Assembly (NCBI GenBank): GCA_019096065.1
Contig: JAGUCH010000004.1
Span: 4,216,001 to 4,280,000 of the forward strand
Source of the DNA: Paracyclopina nana
Taxonomy: Eukaryota > Arthropoda > Copepoda > Cyclopoida > Cyclopettidae
Direction: 5' to 3'
DNA length: 64,000 nucleotides
The notes below the pieces were generated by a model that was not told the origin of the DNA, did no database searches, and saw only the letters and a list, made by a program, of their open reading frames with translations. Position numbers and translations under genes: made by a program. Positions 8,859 through 23,800 of this stretch are shown piece by piece. Positions within the stretch are counted from its first letter, which is position 1; every line of letters starts with the position of its first letter.

Positions 8859-11800
8859 TCACAGATATTCGACAATATCGCATCTGACCGACATATCCGG
8901 ACATGATCTGGCTGAATGGAAGCGATTTTTCGAGGAGGAGCTGCTCGAGCTTTTCTCGTAGCTTTTGTTGCTACTGTTATTGAAGGCACAGTCTGAGCTC
9001 CGCTTGTCCTCGAGCAGTTTATGGAAAATTGGCAAGATCTCGATCGAGTCCACGTTCGTGATGTTCTGGTTGGATTTGCTACTCACGTCGATGACATGGC
9101 TGTGACTGCTGTAGTGATGATGAGCAATGGCAGCTACGTTGGTTTCGTCCTCGTTGGCTTTGGCATGGGGTTTCTTTCGGATGAGGCGTAAGGAGTTGGC
9201 TTTGTTGTTGTCTCCCCAGCAGCCATCTCCCGTGGGAGAAAAGTCTTCTGACCGCCTCCTGCCTCCATAATCTGCAAAGAACGATAATGGCCTCCTTTAA
9301 AAAAAAACCTTGGCCAAACTACACCATGAATGCTAACCCATAATGCTGCCCGAATGATAGTGGGGCTACTTCTACATTCAGCTATTCAATGCTTTCCCTT
9401 CTATCAACCACAGGTGGGCAAAGCTTCATTAATTATTAAAATCGAATTTGCCTACAATTTCGATTTCGAACGCAAACTCGACTTTTTTCTTAGAGAGTCG
9501 AAGTTTGTGAAATGGACTTCGTGAATTTTTTGGGAGCCTTCTACCATCAGTGTGTTGACAATTACAGAGATATGCTAATTAGCAGCAGCAATGCGGACTT
9601 GTGTGTATTGTTTTAATTTCCTGTCCCGTCAAACAGTTGTTTTACTCTGTGAGTGTATAGGCTCTCTTCACGTCCAAAACTCGAGCGTTATGGCCATTTG
9701 GAAATTAATTATTTTTTTGCTTTTAATAAACTGCTCTAGAGCTTACTGTATGAAGGAACATGCCACGTCTTGAATTTTGAACTATAACTCAATTAAGTGC
9801 CACCAAGCTTTCATCATAATTATGCCGCGTTAGTATTCATTTAATTTCGGCTAGACTTGAAAGCTGTGAAGTAGGGATAAAAATAACCCACATTAGACAG
9901 AGTGCATTGTTGTAACTTGTGGTGAATGGTTTTGTGGCCAACTGCTTATTGTCAATCACAGGAGAGCCTGTCATTAGGAAAACAACAAATCTGTATATGC
10001 AATCTATGAGAATGTCATGCATGGTAAATACCACACTAGCATTGTTCATTTTCAAATGGACAGCAGCCTTTGTTACTCTTTTATATTTTTTGTAGTAGAA
10101 AAGGCTGCTGCATTCGTGCATGGCCATATCTGGATGGAAGCGAAAGCCACAAGGGTTTACCGCAAATATTTTTTTTCTAAGATACTACAAGATATGGGCG
10201 CATTTTTTAGCCAAGGAAAAATAGCACCATTTTTTCTCTCGTATGCATGTAAAAGTTCCACTTCAACAATGGGGTCTCTCTCAAGTTGGAGGTTATTTTT
10301 TGCACAAACACTTTGCTCTTTCCGGAGAAGAAGGGTTTGTGCTAAATTATCATGCTTTGAGCTACAGCCAGAGTACAGTTTAAACTACACCAGTGTAGCA
10401 GAAAATAATGCGTTGGCTCTTGGCAGCCACAGACCTCGAAGATGCTACTCCACCATAATAAATGAGCATATTTTCTCAACTAAGCTCTGTCATTCTGCTC
10501 TCACTAGTACACTGGCAGCTCTTATCAGAAGTTACAAGGAAAATTAAATTGTTGCACTCTCTCCCCTCTTTCCTTCCTTCCTTCCTACTTAAGTTATTTT
10601 CATGGTAACTGTCCTGATATAAAGAGGCCTAGTGATGAGTAAACCCCCCTTTAAATTCCAGTAGCACTTTACATTGTAATGAGAGATTAGCAAAGTTTTG
10701 CTGGTCTGCTCCGTATTGCATCATTACACGAGATGAAAAAGGAGCCCATGCTGGCATCACTCTGCGAGATACTACTACTACGACTTGTTCCAACTTGCAG
10801 CATCTAGACCTGCAACTATAGCAACTTTCAATTTTCTTTTCTTCTCAAGCTCCTCTTTTTGCCCTTGTTTACAAGGAGGCATAGTTCTAAGCCGAGGCCA
10901 AGCTTTTACCCGACAAAAAAAACTAATTAAAAGAGCTGAAACTCCAGCAGGCTACAACCACCACGCCATGCTGCTCATTCTTCTGTGCACCAGGTAATTT
11001 TTCCTGCTCCCCAAAATGCAATAAAACGGATTTCATATCTTAGATACCCAAGGTTGAATTGAGGAGCTGTTGGAAGGAGTAGCAGAGAGTTCTTCCAATA
11101 GTTTAATTAAGAAAGTCCTTTCCCCCTTTTTTGCTTTGCTGCTAGATGGAACAAACAAGCTTTCTTTTCAATTTTTTGCTTGGAATGGAGCGCGTATAGA
11201 AAATGGCTTAATGATCATCATTCGCTTGAATGAGACTCATTTTTCTCTTGTAGCAATGAGTAAAGCGACCTGATTAATTATTCAGTGATATTTACCCAAG
11301 GTCTCATTATTAGCAATTGCAGGTCATTTGTTAATTGGAAACAGTTTGGCATACAACTACGAGAGTGCAGTACTATATGCAGAGAAAGAAAAGCAATCAA
11401 ACGTTGTGTGTGCTGCTATCTCGGAATTGGGCTACTTTGGTAGTGGTGGAATTATGCTAGGATTTTCCAAAGTCCTTGATATTCCGAGAGAAGCAACGAA
11501 ACACGCAGAGGAGGAGGAAATCTTCGACAAAAGTAGACGACAATAGGAGCCTCAAACGCGCACCTCCGCCTCTATCTCGTCTCATAGTGCATAGTGGAGC
11601 TATTTCCAAAAAAGATAGAGGCTGTTCCTAATGTAACTTTCTTATGCATCCTAAGTGCAAGCCGAGCATGGATAATTAATCAAATGATCCGTTGCTTCTG
11701 CTGCTCTCATTAAAAAAGCACAAAAGCCGGCCAAGACAAAAGTTAGCGCAATAGTTACAATGAAAGCTGGACACTTTTCTATGGGTGGCGCTAGTACACA

Positions 11801-14800
11801 CGCATAGTGGCTGCACGGCCGCTGGCCGAAATGGCAGGTAATTAAATGAAAGCGCCACCTGGCGGCCAGCTTTGTCACCTTAGCACAAACGGCCGTCATA
11901 GCACTGACTTCTACTTAGAGTAGAAGCGCGATGAGGCTGCTTTTAAGGCGAATAGCTCACAAATTCCTTGGGTGCTTTTACTTTTTGCATGGCTGTGCCC
12001 CTAATGTTTCCCAAGAGAGTGAGGCGCAAAAGTTGCTTTGCAGCTCTCACACTAGCTAGCCAGCTTCTAATAAGAATTCGAAAGTCAGCAAAATGGGGAC
12101 AAAATGGATGGTTTTGCGCAGCAGCAGACAGCCAATGGTGTAAACCTGGAAGTAGATAGCATGCAGTGCTGTGCAATTTTCTCGTATCCAGAAGAAGGAC
12201 AAGACATTGTTTGCTTCCTCTTACTAGAAGCGCAGCAGCATGCGAGGAAACTCCCGGAAGACTGCCATGATTTATAGCCATATATGCATTAGTATTAATG
12301 AAAATGAAGATGCGAAGACTGTACTCCTCAAGCTCTCAATTTTTTGCGCGCGCCTTTATCAAGGATTATTGCACGCCTCTGTCTAATCTAATGCACAAAA
12401 TCCAATCGCGCTTTCTTTCACCTCTCACAGCCATTACACAACTTATCGAAGGAAGTACAGCTGGCTCAAATATGGTATAGAAAAAGAAAAGATGAAAGGA
12501 AATTGAAAAATGATGCCAACTCTTCACGCATCACAGGCTTGCATGGTTGTACTACCAACAACAGCATGCCCGGATTGTTGTGCGCCATGATAACTCACCA
12601 TTTTATAAAAATGGATATTTCTTAGTGGCACTGTGCTTTCCACCATCGCGCTAGCCCAGCTCTCTCTCTCTCTGGCTGTTATTGGTGGACTTGTGGAATA
12701 TCTTGGTTTTCCAATAAAGCTGACCAAAGGAGTGCTAGTGCAAGGGGAGTACAAGGTCGCTTTTGCCAGCTAGCTAGCCTTTAGCAAAACTCGCCAAACT
12801 CTGCTCTAGTTCGTAGACTGGTTAAAAGAAAAGGAAAATCTCGTCGTACCGTAAGGCGGAAACACGGCTGGCTCCTCTTCTTCCTCAATGGCGCCCTCGA
12901 AACATGCATCATTGTCGCTGTCCTCGTCCTCAGTCTGTGTCGCGTGATCCTCGTAAGTCTGGCACGAGTGCGACTCAACGTGGAGGCTGCAGTCAGTAGC
13001 AACAGCAGCCGCCGCCGAAGGATTATTGTCCCTTTTTCGCGGCATTATATGGTAATAGCCAGGCTCTTCTTCTTCTTCCTCCTCGAGCTCCTCTTCAATA
13101 TCGTCCTCGTCCTCCGTATAGGCACTGTTGAGGCTGTCCTGGCTGTTGCAAGTGTGACCTGAACACGAAAGCTTCCGACACAGCTCGTCCTCGAGGTCGC
13201 AGAGAGGCGGCCGCGAGTCGTATTGAGGAGGGGGAGGAGGGATGAATTCCGGTTCAACAACAGGAGGCTGCTGAGGCTGTAGTTGCTGTGGCCTCTCGTG
13301 GAGAATTGGCACTGAAATGACTGCAGAGGCCGAGGCCGGCTTAAGGAAGACTTTGGGTGCTCCTGCATCTTTAGAGTTCATAGAAAAGTAGTCTGAGGTG
13401 ATTGTGGAGGTGGCCGACGACCTCTGATGGAGGCCGTTGTTGACGTTGACCTCGCAGCTCACCACGTGGTTAGTGGTCGTGTGCTGCAAATGCGAAGGAG
13501 GAGGCTTCGTCATCGGCTTCGTTACCGCACCTCCGTGACCATTGTGGCCTACGTGGCCCGAGGCTGCGGAGGCTGTTTTGTCTGAGCACGACGAGGAGCT
13601 CATATCGGTGACATCGATGGCAAAGGAAACATGAGCGGCTGCAAATGAAAGCACACACGATTACACTTTTTTCTTCTCCACTTGTTAGTTACTCCGCATG
13701 CTATACACTATATAGTATATACTTGTAGCACAAACTTATTGGGATCGCAGCAGACGCGCGTCTCAAAGGAAATTGGCTTTGACCGCAGACTTCTCCAAAG
13801 CACACAGCTACAGGAGCATTGAATTAGACCTGAGGCAGGAGACCAACTTTGAGATAAAACTGAGGACAGATATCCTTGTAGTAGCAACTCATGTTGGAAG
13901 CAAGAGTTGACCTGGCTGGCCCTTCATACCATATCATGTGACTTGATCCAATTTGTCCAATAAAAGGCTTTTTCAAAGGGTTTCTAAGGCGATTAACGTT
14001 TTTCCGCTGCATGCTATCATATGCAATTCATTTTTGATTTTGCAGAGGATATCTGAAGCATACTTTTAGTGCTGCGTCCCAAATTAGGTCGAAAGCCCGG
14101 TTCCAACACGGGATATCAGCATAGTGTAGTACGGTTAACCAGTTAAGTCAGGTTGAGCTGAGAGCGCGAGCTAGCTGTGACCTGACTATGCTAAAAAGTC
14201 AAGTTACGTCTCCTGACTATGCTGATTTTCCTTGTTGGAACCGGGCTGAAGAAGCTACCACAGTACTATATATCGATCTCAAATCGAGAGGAAAGCCACC
14301 ATGGTCGTATTTCGCCAAATTGGTTCTGATTTCTGATCTGGAAAACTGCTGACTCCTTCGTCGTTTTTTACCACGATTATAATCGCGGTAAAAACGCGCG
14401 AGACCGCTCATTTGTCCTCATAGGCATGCGTACTTTTGTACAAAGGATATACTTTGCTACTTTCGCACTCGCTCGCGCGTTGACAGGCAAGAAGGCAAAC
14501 TAATTTAATAGCCCGGTTCCAACACGGGATATCAGTATAGTATAGTACGGTAAACCAGTTAAGTCAGGTTGAGCTGAGCGCGCGAGCTAGCTGTGTCCTG
14601 ACTATGCTAATAAGTCAAGTTACGTCTCCTGACTTAGCTGATTTTCCTTGTTGGAACCGGGCTAATGTAGGCAGCAAATTTTATGGGGAACCGTCTGGCT
14701 TTTGACACACACATATTCTGATAGGAGCATATGCATAAAGGTTGCTTTATGTGCTATTATGCTAGTCGACTCCTTTATATGTATAGAGTCACGTGAATGA

Positions 14801-17800
14801 TCACACATAGTATATCGTAAAACGTCGGCGGCCGCCAGAAAATCGGTTCTTGCATGCAGAGCGCAGTCTCGTGCTCGAACCCATTTATGAAAATAGAAGA
14901 GCAAAGCTAGCTTACATTTCTCGGGTGGTTGCGGGTGCAGAAGAGTTTTTGTGCGGTTCTCCAGCAAAGTCTCCGCCTCCTCATTGCCAATTTCGTCCAT
15001 GGCTACCTTGATATTCTCGTCAAGCTCGTTCATCAGCTCCTTATACTTCTTGTTGACCTTGTTGGCAATCCTCAGTTTGTCCTCCATCGTCTGCAGTGGC
15101 GTCTTGTTCTTGGGCACGTTGCCAAAGGTCTTGATGGTCGGCTTTCCCCTTTTGTCCAAAGTCCCATGGGGATCTCGTTTCAAGTCAATTATCTACAAAG
15201 TTGGAGAGAAAAGCCTTTTAACACTCCTTCTTCTTGCTTTTCCCTGAAGCTACCACGCGCCATATTGGCCTGTCTGCTGTAAATCACCCTAGATTTATTC
15301 TTATTGGCCTGATTACAGCTGGTAATTGTTTGTCACCACGCGCCTGTATTTACAGCATACAATGTAGATGGCTTTCTAATATTGCGGAATAAGCCGCTGA
15401 TAAAAGAAGGGACCATTTACCGGATGTTGATGAAGGCCTTCGTCAGTGAACGATATTAATCGATCCTTTTTCCTCCATCTTTTCATGTGCAAATGCAAAG
15501 AGTCCGATCAGACTTTTATTTCGCATGAAATGCTTCCCTGACTCGCTCGGCTGCGGTTATGCGTAGCACCATGCGAAGAATGGAGAGGGCCTTTCATTGA
15601 TGAGCAAGACATTTCCCTAGCCAATACCAGATAGCATAGTACATTACTAGGAAATTTCCCCGCTGAATTACTTCTAATAAAAGTGGCGGGACAAAAAGAT
15701 TTGCGATTTATGATCCGAGTTTTACATTTGTCCTACGTACGTGTACCACATACTTAAAGTAGGTATGTACATGTGTCAAATATGTGAGGTTAATGTGGTG
15801 TGTCTCTCGCGCGCACAAGTTCAGCAAAAAGTAGAGGCTATTTATATAATGGCTACATTGTGGTTTCAAGCTGCTTGAATGGCCCTTAATTTGCATTCAT
15901 TTGTGCTATTACCGAAAAAAAAGTCCGCCAATTCAGCCCTCGGCCGTGCAGCCAGCTACAAGTTTCAAGCGCCACCTGGTGGGAAAAGTGATGTTATTTG
16001 CCCACCAAAACAATATTAAATGCAGGCAGCCCGGGCTGCGAGTGCAACTTGTCAAAAAGTTTGCCTTGTAACTCATAAAGTAGGCAAAGCCTCCTATGTT
16101 GCTTCCTCAAGTGAAATCCACGGTAATTTCATTGTCACTCAGCACGCCCATATGGTGCGCCTTGTTAAGCAATATTTCTCTCGAGACATCTCGTATAGTA
16201 GTGACATTCTTGAATATTTTGCGGTAAAGACGGAATGGCAAATGAGCCTCTCTATGCCCTAGTGAATTTCATGAAAAAGCAGTATAACCATCAGCCTTCC
16301 ACTACAAACTATGTTGGATAGATCGCACGAAGAAGGAGGAGTAACTGAAAGGCTTTGTTGCACGAAGCAATTCAACCAACAACTACTTTTCGACGACGAT
16401 GCGAGTCCTCTAGCTAGCAGCTCTCTTTGCCATGGTCGGTTTATTGAAAGCTGCTGCTGCTGCTATAGGAACCACAACTCTGGAAAAGTGGCATATATAT
16501 CATTGTATGAATACGTGCTGCAATCCGCTGTGGGAAAACGGTCCCTTTATAGTCTTTTGACACACATTTATTGCATTTCTCCCACGTGCATTGTGCATGT
16601 GCCATGCATGCGGCTAAATGCTACAACAGAAGCACTGGGCTAGAAATCACGACAACCATAGGAGGAGTAGGAGGAGGATCCTTTTAGGGCAAATGTGGTT
16701 TTTAAAACCCCATGAAACGAGCTGGCTGCCATCTCAGGCATGGCAAGCAAGTTTCGTTTTTTCGACGAGAATGAAGAGCACGAGCTAGAGAGGCTGCTAA
16801 AAGAAGGGCTGAAAGTTTTCAAGTGAAAGCTATATATACTGTACTAGTACATACGCGTAGAGAGGGAAAGGGAGAGAGAGATAAAAGTCCCGCTGAGCGC
16901 ACCGCGCGCGACGACGACCTGAAGTTTTTTCACTCAAACTAAAAATTGACTTCTTTTGAAGGTTGAAAGGTCAATATTGGGCTCATAAAAGTTCTTCTTG
17001 CAAACCTCTCTTCCTCCTCAGCTAGCCTCCTCCTTCTTCTTCTTGTGGAAAGCCAAATGTGTCAAAAATCAGGCTTGAAAATTAGAAAGCCCGCCGCGCC
17101 GCCAGCTTAGGCTAAAGTATTGAGCCGACGAATATGCATATGAAAACACGAGAAGGCCTTGAATATTGAGCAGAGTTGATTGCCAGACAAAAAAGATCTA
17201 CTAGCTTGGGTACCCACTGCATTATGTTGCAGAATAAAGCAAATTGATTAAGGTCACGTGGGTTTTGCGAATGATAATGAATCCGTCTTTTAATTAAGCT
17301 TACGAAGCATAATCCATGCTACAACTAATCAAGGATAGTCATTTCATGCCAATTTTCGGTATGTTCAATCAAGTTGCGCTGTAAGCATAAATAGTGGCTC
17401 CATCTAGAGTTTTTTCGCCTCAAGATTGGTTCTAATTTCTCAATTGACCCACAAATTGTACGGTGTCTATAGGGCTTTCCCAAGTTTCTTCTTCCACAAT
17501 AGTTGCTACCTCTTATACAAGGTAAATCTAGATCTAGTGGGGAGAAGAAGGTAAAAGTTTGGGGGAGGGGGAAATCTTAAGAGGCTCATTCGTAACCTAG
17601 CATTAGGTTATAGCAGGCAGCGGAGGCTTGATCGAATTCATCAGTGCTTTCAAAGTTGTGTGCCACGACCACGCGATGCTTTCAGCTCATCATGATATGG
17701 CCAAATAAATAGAAGCTGTCAAAGGCCAATACTAAACATACCAACCACCATGCTATGGCTGCTTGGCTATATTGGAAATGCAAGGCATCAACGCTTTTGA

Positions 17801-20800
17801 CTTGCGAAAAAAAGTATTCTCGACTTTCTCTTTGTGCCACCATGGTATATAGAGGAGTAGTGTACCACAGCAAACGACTACGATACTACAAAAGGCCAAA
17901 AAGCAGGAGGAAGTGTTATACTCACTTTTGGCACGAACACAAGGCACAGTGTGCCAGTAGTGCAGAAAATGATGAAAATACTGATGATTGTGAAGGAGGC
18001 GTTCAAATGATCCATAAGGACAAAGCTGACGGCCACGCCCAGTACACACATGATGGCCACGTTGTACACGGACATCCCCACATATTTCGAGTCATTCAGG
18101 GCCGGAATTTGCACTTGGCGAGTCTCCCAGGCCAAAAAAGCGCCGAAAAGCTGCAAAAAAAACCGGGCAGATGTGAGTAAGATGCGCCTCTTCCGAGTTA
18201 TCGGTCTACATTTTATGATTTTAACTGCAGCGTTTTCGCGATATAAAAAATAAAAATATATATATACCAAAAGAATAAATTGCTTTCGTGGAAAAAATTT
18301 GTCAATAAGAGAGTTGTCACAACAAAGCTGAAGTGATTGGCACGTAAATCTGCAAGAATTGATAAAATGCCACCCGCAACCACAAAACTTGCTCACAAGT
18401 GGGTCTACATGAGTATACCATAAAAAGTAAGCAATATTTGCTTAGTCGTGGCTATTATAAGCATTCAAGGTGGTATACATAGCCAGTCGAGTCCCCCCTT
18501 TTGCATTCATTAGTTGGCTTGCTTTGCCAAGTCGAGCAAAAAAGTTCTCCCTCTTCGATTGAATGACAGGTTTACATGTTTCTCCAACTCTCGGAATAAA
18601 CTCTCCCAAGTTAGGGCTTTTGTTTGCAAGCTGGCAGGAGCAAGCGCGTCGTTTTTTCTCACCATTAGAAGGCCTTTGTAGGCATAAATGCAGCTCACAA
18701 ATATGGTCATATGGTTGGACCGACAATACTCCATTTTCGGGATTATTTGTACACCGTCCTCGTTATCGTTGGTCTGCAAAAGGAGAAAAAAGTTAAGCAA
18801 GTGCGGCGAGCTAAGCAGATTATGAGCTTAGCTAAGGCCAAGAAAATGGCTGTCGACCAGATAGTATGCCCAATTAAGGGAAAAAGTTAAGAGCTTTGTT
18901 TCATTTGAAAGACAGCAGCACCTCCTGGCTGACAAATGATTGAGAATGTCTCGAGGTTGACAGCCAATTTAGAGGGGAATTCGAAACTCCCAATCCTACA
19001 GCGCAGCGTTGTGGCATTTCAGTTTCTTTGGGATATAATGCTGCAGCTAGACTTCTGCAGCAGCTAGATAATATGCATTCAACTTGCAATTCTCGCACAC
19101 AGAAGAAGATGATGATAGAATAAAGGAACTTGGTACACTATAGTCGTGCGCGTTTATACAGCTTTCACAGGCCGGATGATGACAGCTGAGAGGAAGAACT
19201 TTGAAGAACCAGCTAGACTACTTTTTCTATATCACGTCTACTTTAGAGTCAGTTGGCTGCTAACTGCGGCTCCTATATTATATCTATAATGACCAGGCAA
19301 TTTTTGCAGGTTACTCTAATAAAAAACACTATATTCTTTTTATTATATAGTGGAAAATTGCTGCTATTGCGGTCAAGTAGAAATGGTACTAGAAATCTCG
19401 AAGAAGATGATGATGACAAAGCCAAAAAGAAAAAACAATGCAGTCTTAGCACTAATACGAATTGAGCAGCAGAAGTATTCCACGACACGAATATACTACA
19501 CCACATTATTGTTGCTTTTCATTGATCAAGGAGTAATTGCATCCCAGTTTTTCTTTAATATTGCCCACCGATCTCCTTTTTGATAGCATATGAAAAAAGT
19601 AAGGGAAAAAGGGAGCTGTTCTATTGCTCGCATATCTTACGCAAAAAAGGGGAAAAAAGATTTAGCTTTTCAAATTGGGATTGCATTAACCCTTTATGTC
19701 ATTCATATCTGACGAGCGATAGTACATTATTCTATATGAAAGTTGAGCATTAGCGTCTACTGTAATAGAAGATTTGCGTTTCGGAAAGAAGCTTAGACGA
19801 ACAAAAGTGCGTGTGACGGGAGGATTTAGGGTGCAGATTTGATTCAGCCCCCTTTTTTACGAAAATTGTCCTAAGGACTTTTTAAGTGAGCCTGGTCATG
19901 GCTTTAACTCTAATGAATAAATAACGAGGTGCTACTCGTGTAGCCGGAGCAAAGTACTTAGTGGGTAGGCAGGAGCTCCTCCACCTTAATCTATCTTGCT
20001 AATTAGCCTGTTAAGCAAGTGGACAAAAAAGTTCCGAGGAATAATCCATTCTCAGGCATTTCCCACATTTTCCCACAAAAAAATCCTTGCATGCATTCAC
20101 GAGCAGAGAGATGGAATTTTTCTTCTGCCTTCCCTTTGAGATGCTAATTTTTTCGCACTTTTGCCTAAGTGTGAAAACTCAGTGAGGCGCGAAAGAGTGG
20201 AAAACGAGTTGGCTGGTGCATATAGTAGTAGTGGTAGTAGTATCTTACGTAGGGGTCGAGTTCTTTGGTTTCTCTGTAGAATGGATCCATAACCTGCCAC
20301 ACTGTCAAGGTGACGACGTCTATGCAAACAAGGAGGCCGACCACGAGGTAAAGCTGCGAGTCCTTCATGACTTTCTTGTTGAGCTGAACGTTGGTGAAAA
20401 TGGAGTGGACCCGCCACGTCTTGCTGAACATGGACCCAAAGCTGAGGGTGAAGCCAGACATGAGGATCCAGGCACGAGCTGTGCAGATGTAGGGAAAGGC
20501 CTCGGTGCTCGTCATGTACGAGTCGAGGCCAAGGATGATCACGGAGGTGTACGTGAGGATACAGCCAACGATGATCAGGTTGTTCATGTTTGGCGACGAC
20601 ATTTTGATGTGCCTGCAATTTATATTACACACTACAAAAATGCATTTAATAAATGCAGTTGGGAAGGAGTGCTTTGTACTGCGATTTATGCTAGTAGCAT
20701 ATAGCGATATAGCTGTTGAAATGCCACTTCAGCATTTCGGCTCCTTTACTGCATACGCATGTCGGCAGTATTAAAGGTGGAAAAAGATGGTGAACATCCG

Positions 20801-23800
20801 CGTGTCAGATTTGCTATGGATTATTGGGTTGATTATTCTGCTCCGAGAGGCCTTTTGATGTAATACATACATCATATTAGCCTCTTATGTGTGCACCTAA
20901 CTTTGTGTTGTTTCGAGCCATCATATCAGAAGCTAGTTTTTCCGAAGCAGCACAAGAGCCACCATAATATGTTTGTACACAAGTATTTGGTCCACCTTTG
21001 CGCGTTATTTCTGCTCGATAATGCAATGGCCATGCTTTAATTTCCCCGGCTAGCAAATGGACAGCCCAATTACGAGATTCCCGACGCGAAGAGCAAACTT
21101 CAGTCTAATTGTTTACACTTGCGTGCAAAGCATCCGCGACTGGCCCCTTCCACACTAGATAAAAGTAGAAGTAGTATAATAGCACGTACTATATGTACCG
21201 TACGTGTTACTCACAATATAGTAGATCTGTATAGAGGCGAGTATATGCCATATATGGTGGGGCGCAGCTTAGACTAGCACCAAAGCCCAGGGCACTTAAA
21301 GAAGCTGCTGCTTCTCCTACACTTCTGCAGCTGCTGCGTTGTACACCAGTATATATATACATGGGTAGCCATGTATAAGTCTGGCTCAAACTCAATTTCC
21401 TTTAGATTTGTCAAAGTGTCCTGCCTCACGCGACTCCAACTAGGACAAAGGAGAAGAAATGCTGCTTACTTTTGGTGTCTGAACTTGATGTTGATTATGA
21501 GAAAGCTAAATGCAAGGACAATGCCCAAAGAAGCAGTGATGCAGAGAGCTGAGTAGATGGTGATGTTCACTCGATTAGGCTCAATCCGAATGATGGTGCG
21601 ATCCTTGGGCGGCCTGTCACCGCTCCAAAAAACTTCGCCACATCGCTCCAAGTAGAGGGTACGCGTCACTCCGCTGTATTCGCCAATGCACTGCTCGCGT
21701 ATCTCAGCCGAGTCTTCGCTCACCCCTGAAAAAGGCATTTTTGAGAGGAGACATAATTAATCTGCATCGAGGCTGATACTTACTGATGATCTGTTTGATG
21801 ACAACGTTTCCCCGCCGGCTATTGCCTTTGAATCTCACGGGTCCTGTGACCCCCTCAAAGGATGTCTTGTCAAGAGCACTTATGAACAGGCTTTCCCATA
21901 TCTTATTCCTATATGCATGTCATAGAGAAAGCCATTTATAGTATGAGCTTAACTGCAATCGGAGGAGCGTGATGTTGACACTTGAACAAGTGTAAAAAGC
22001 GAGCTATTGCGAGTGTGTCTCATTTTTTGCAGCATAAGCGCTCCTAATTGAGCAAGTACGTATAACGTACGTAGTCTGGCTGCCAAAAAAATGTGTAGTG
22101 TAAAAGTACCTGTAGCCGAAGTCTGCGAGGGACAAATTGTAGGCCTGAGCCTTCCGCCCCACCTCCTCGATGGCCAAGGCAGCGGCCCAAACGCCGTCAT
22201 ATGCATAGCCGTGGTAGCGTGAGTAATGCCTCGTCATGTTCATGTATTGCCTTTCATACTCGACAGGCATCTGGAAAAAGCCGCTGGAGCATGTGCTAAT
22301 ATGAATGGAGTGGCGAAATGGTATACCCGTCCTGAAACGGTGATCTCCTCATGGGAGGCCAAGGCTTGGATGTCCATGACCATAACTCCGACCAGAGCTT
22401 GCTGCAGTTCCTCCGGAGTGCAGTCGGTGTCGTTGTAGCTCTTGAGCCACCACTCCTCCTCGTACATGCCCACAATCAGCCACTGGAACTTGTTTCCGTA
22501 CACGCCCTTGCGGAAGGCGTCGCAAAAGACGTATCGGGCCCAAGTCTCGTTGAAGTTGCCGAGGATGATGCGGCTATCCTTTTGTATGAGGATATCCAGC
22601 TGATTCGTGATTTCGTCGTTGAAACCTATCATGTACATGTATATACCGTCTGACCGTTCAAAATTGGACGGTGCAGGAATCAAAAGTTTGTGTTATGATT
22701 TCATGAATTTTGAGGCTTAATGGGTATCGTTGGAAAGCTTGAACCTTTGGACATCTTTTTTGTTTTCTGACAAAATGAAAAATATTATTATGAATTCCGC
22801 ATGACAGCAAAAAATAAATAATGCATCAGTTTTTTTCGTGACAATTTTCTGGGTCGCCTAGGGAAAATTGAATTTTACCGGTTTTTTCCCATTTAAATCG
22901 ATTTTTTCTACTTTTACAAAAAAGATGGAAAAAGGCTCAATCTTTCCAACTGTATAATTTAAAAGTCCTGTATTTTTTGAATATGTGACAAAATGTTTAG
23001 ATTACCGTACCGTCCAATTTTGAACGGTCAGACTGTATATTCTTTTGTAGTATATATACTATTATCAAATTGAATTACTTTGCGAGGCGACCACGGTGAA
23101 GTTGTTGCTCTCCAGCTCGGACACCAAATTGTTGTGCGCCTATGTATAGAGAGGAGATTGTAGATTTGGTTGAAGCTGCCTGTAGATTAGTTTGTAATAT
23201 AATTACGAGGGCATATTTAGCGAGGTTCTGGTACAAGGTGCCCACTCGGGTCCAGTTGTAGTATCGCAAGATGGAGAGCCTCGGCGGATTGAACTCGTTC
23301 TCGCTGGGCACCACTCGATAAAAATGTGGAAAGCTCTTCTCCGTGAACATGGGATGGGTGTCAGCATAAGTGAGCTGCACGAGATTCCAATGTCGAGCTG
23401 CCTTGGCTATTTGATCCGTGACGGGGCTGCATGCGCCGCCAAAAAGGATCAGCTTCTTCGGGCTCAAATGAACCATGTCAAAAAAGGCCTTGAGGCCGAC
23501 CCCAGGATTGCACTGCGCACAGAAATTTGCATAGAGTAAGTGCTAGTGAGTAAGAATGCAATATATATGGCAGACCTGCGTGTCATTCCAGTACATGTGG
23601 AGCTTGAATCCCCGGAGGATCGTGGGTGACTGATTGATGTGCTTGATGGCTAATCTCACTGCCGGCATGACTCCATGCCCGATCAGGGCCTCGGGCGAGC
23701 CCACAGGGGTCATGGGGAAGAAGGCCGCAAAGTAGATGTCGGTGCGGTTGTTATGCAGCACCAGCCGGTGCTTGGCCTCCGAGGCCGCCCCGAGGAGCCC

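Noticed and set aside
10017..10547. 176-codon forward frame in GABBR2 intron 12
   Set aside because: Low-complexity composition, no domain, no splice context, opposite strand to the host gene; expected by chance in a 3.6-kb intron.
18050..18253. Forward frames opposite GABBR2 exon 10
   Set aside because: The reverse strand encodes conserved membrane helices 6-7 of the receptor; the forward frames have no resemblance to any family.
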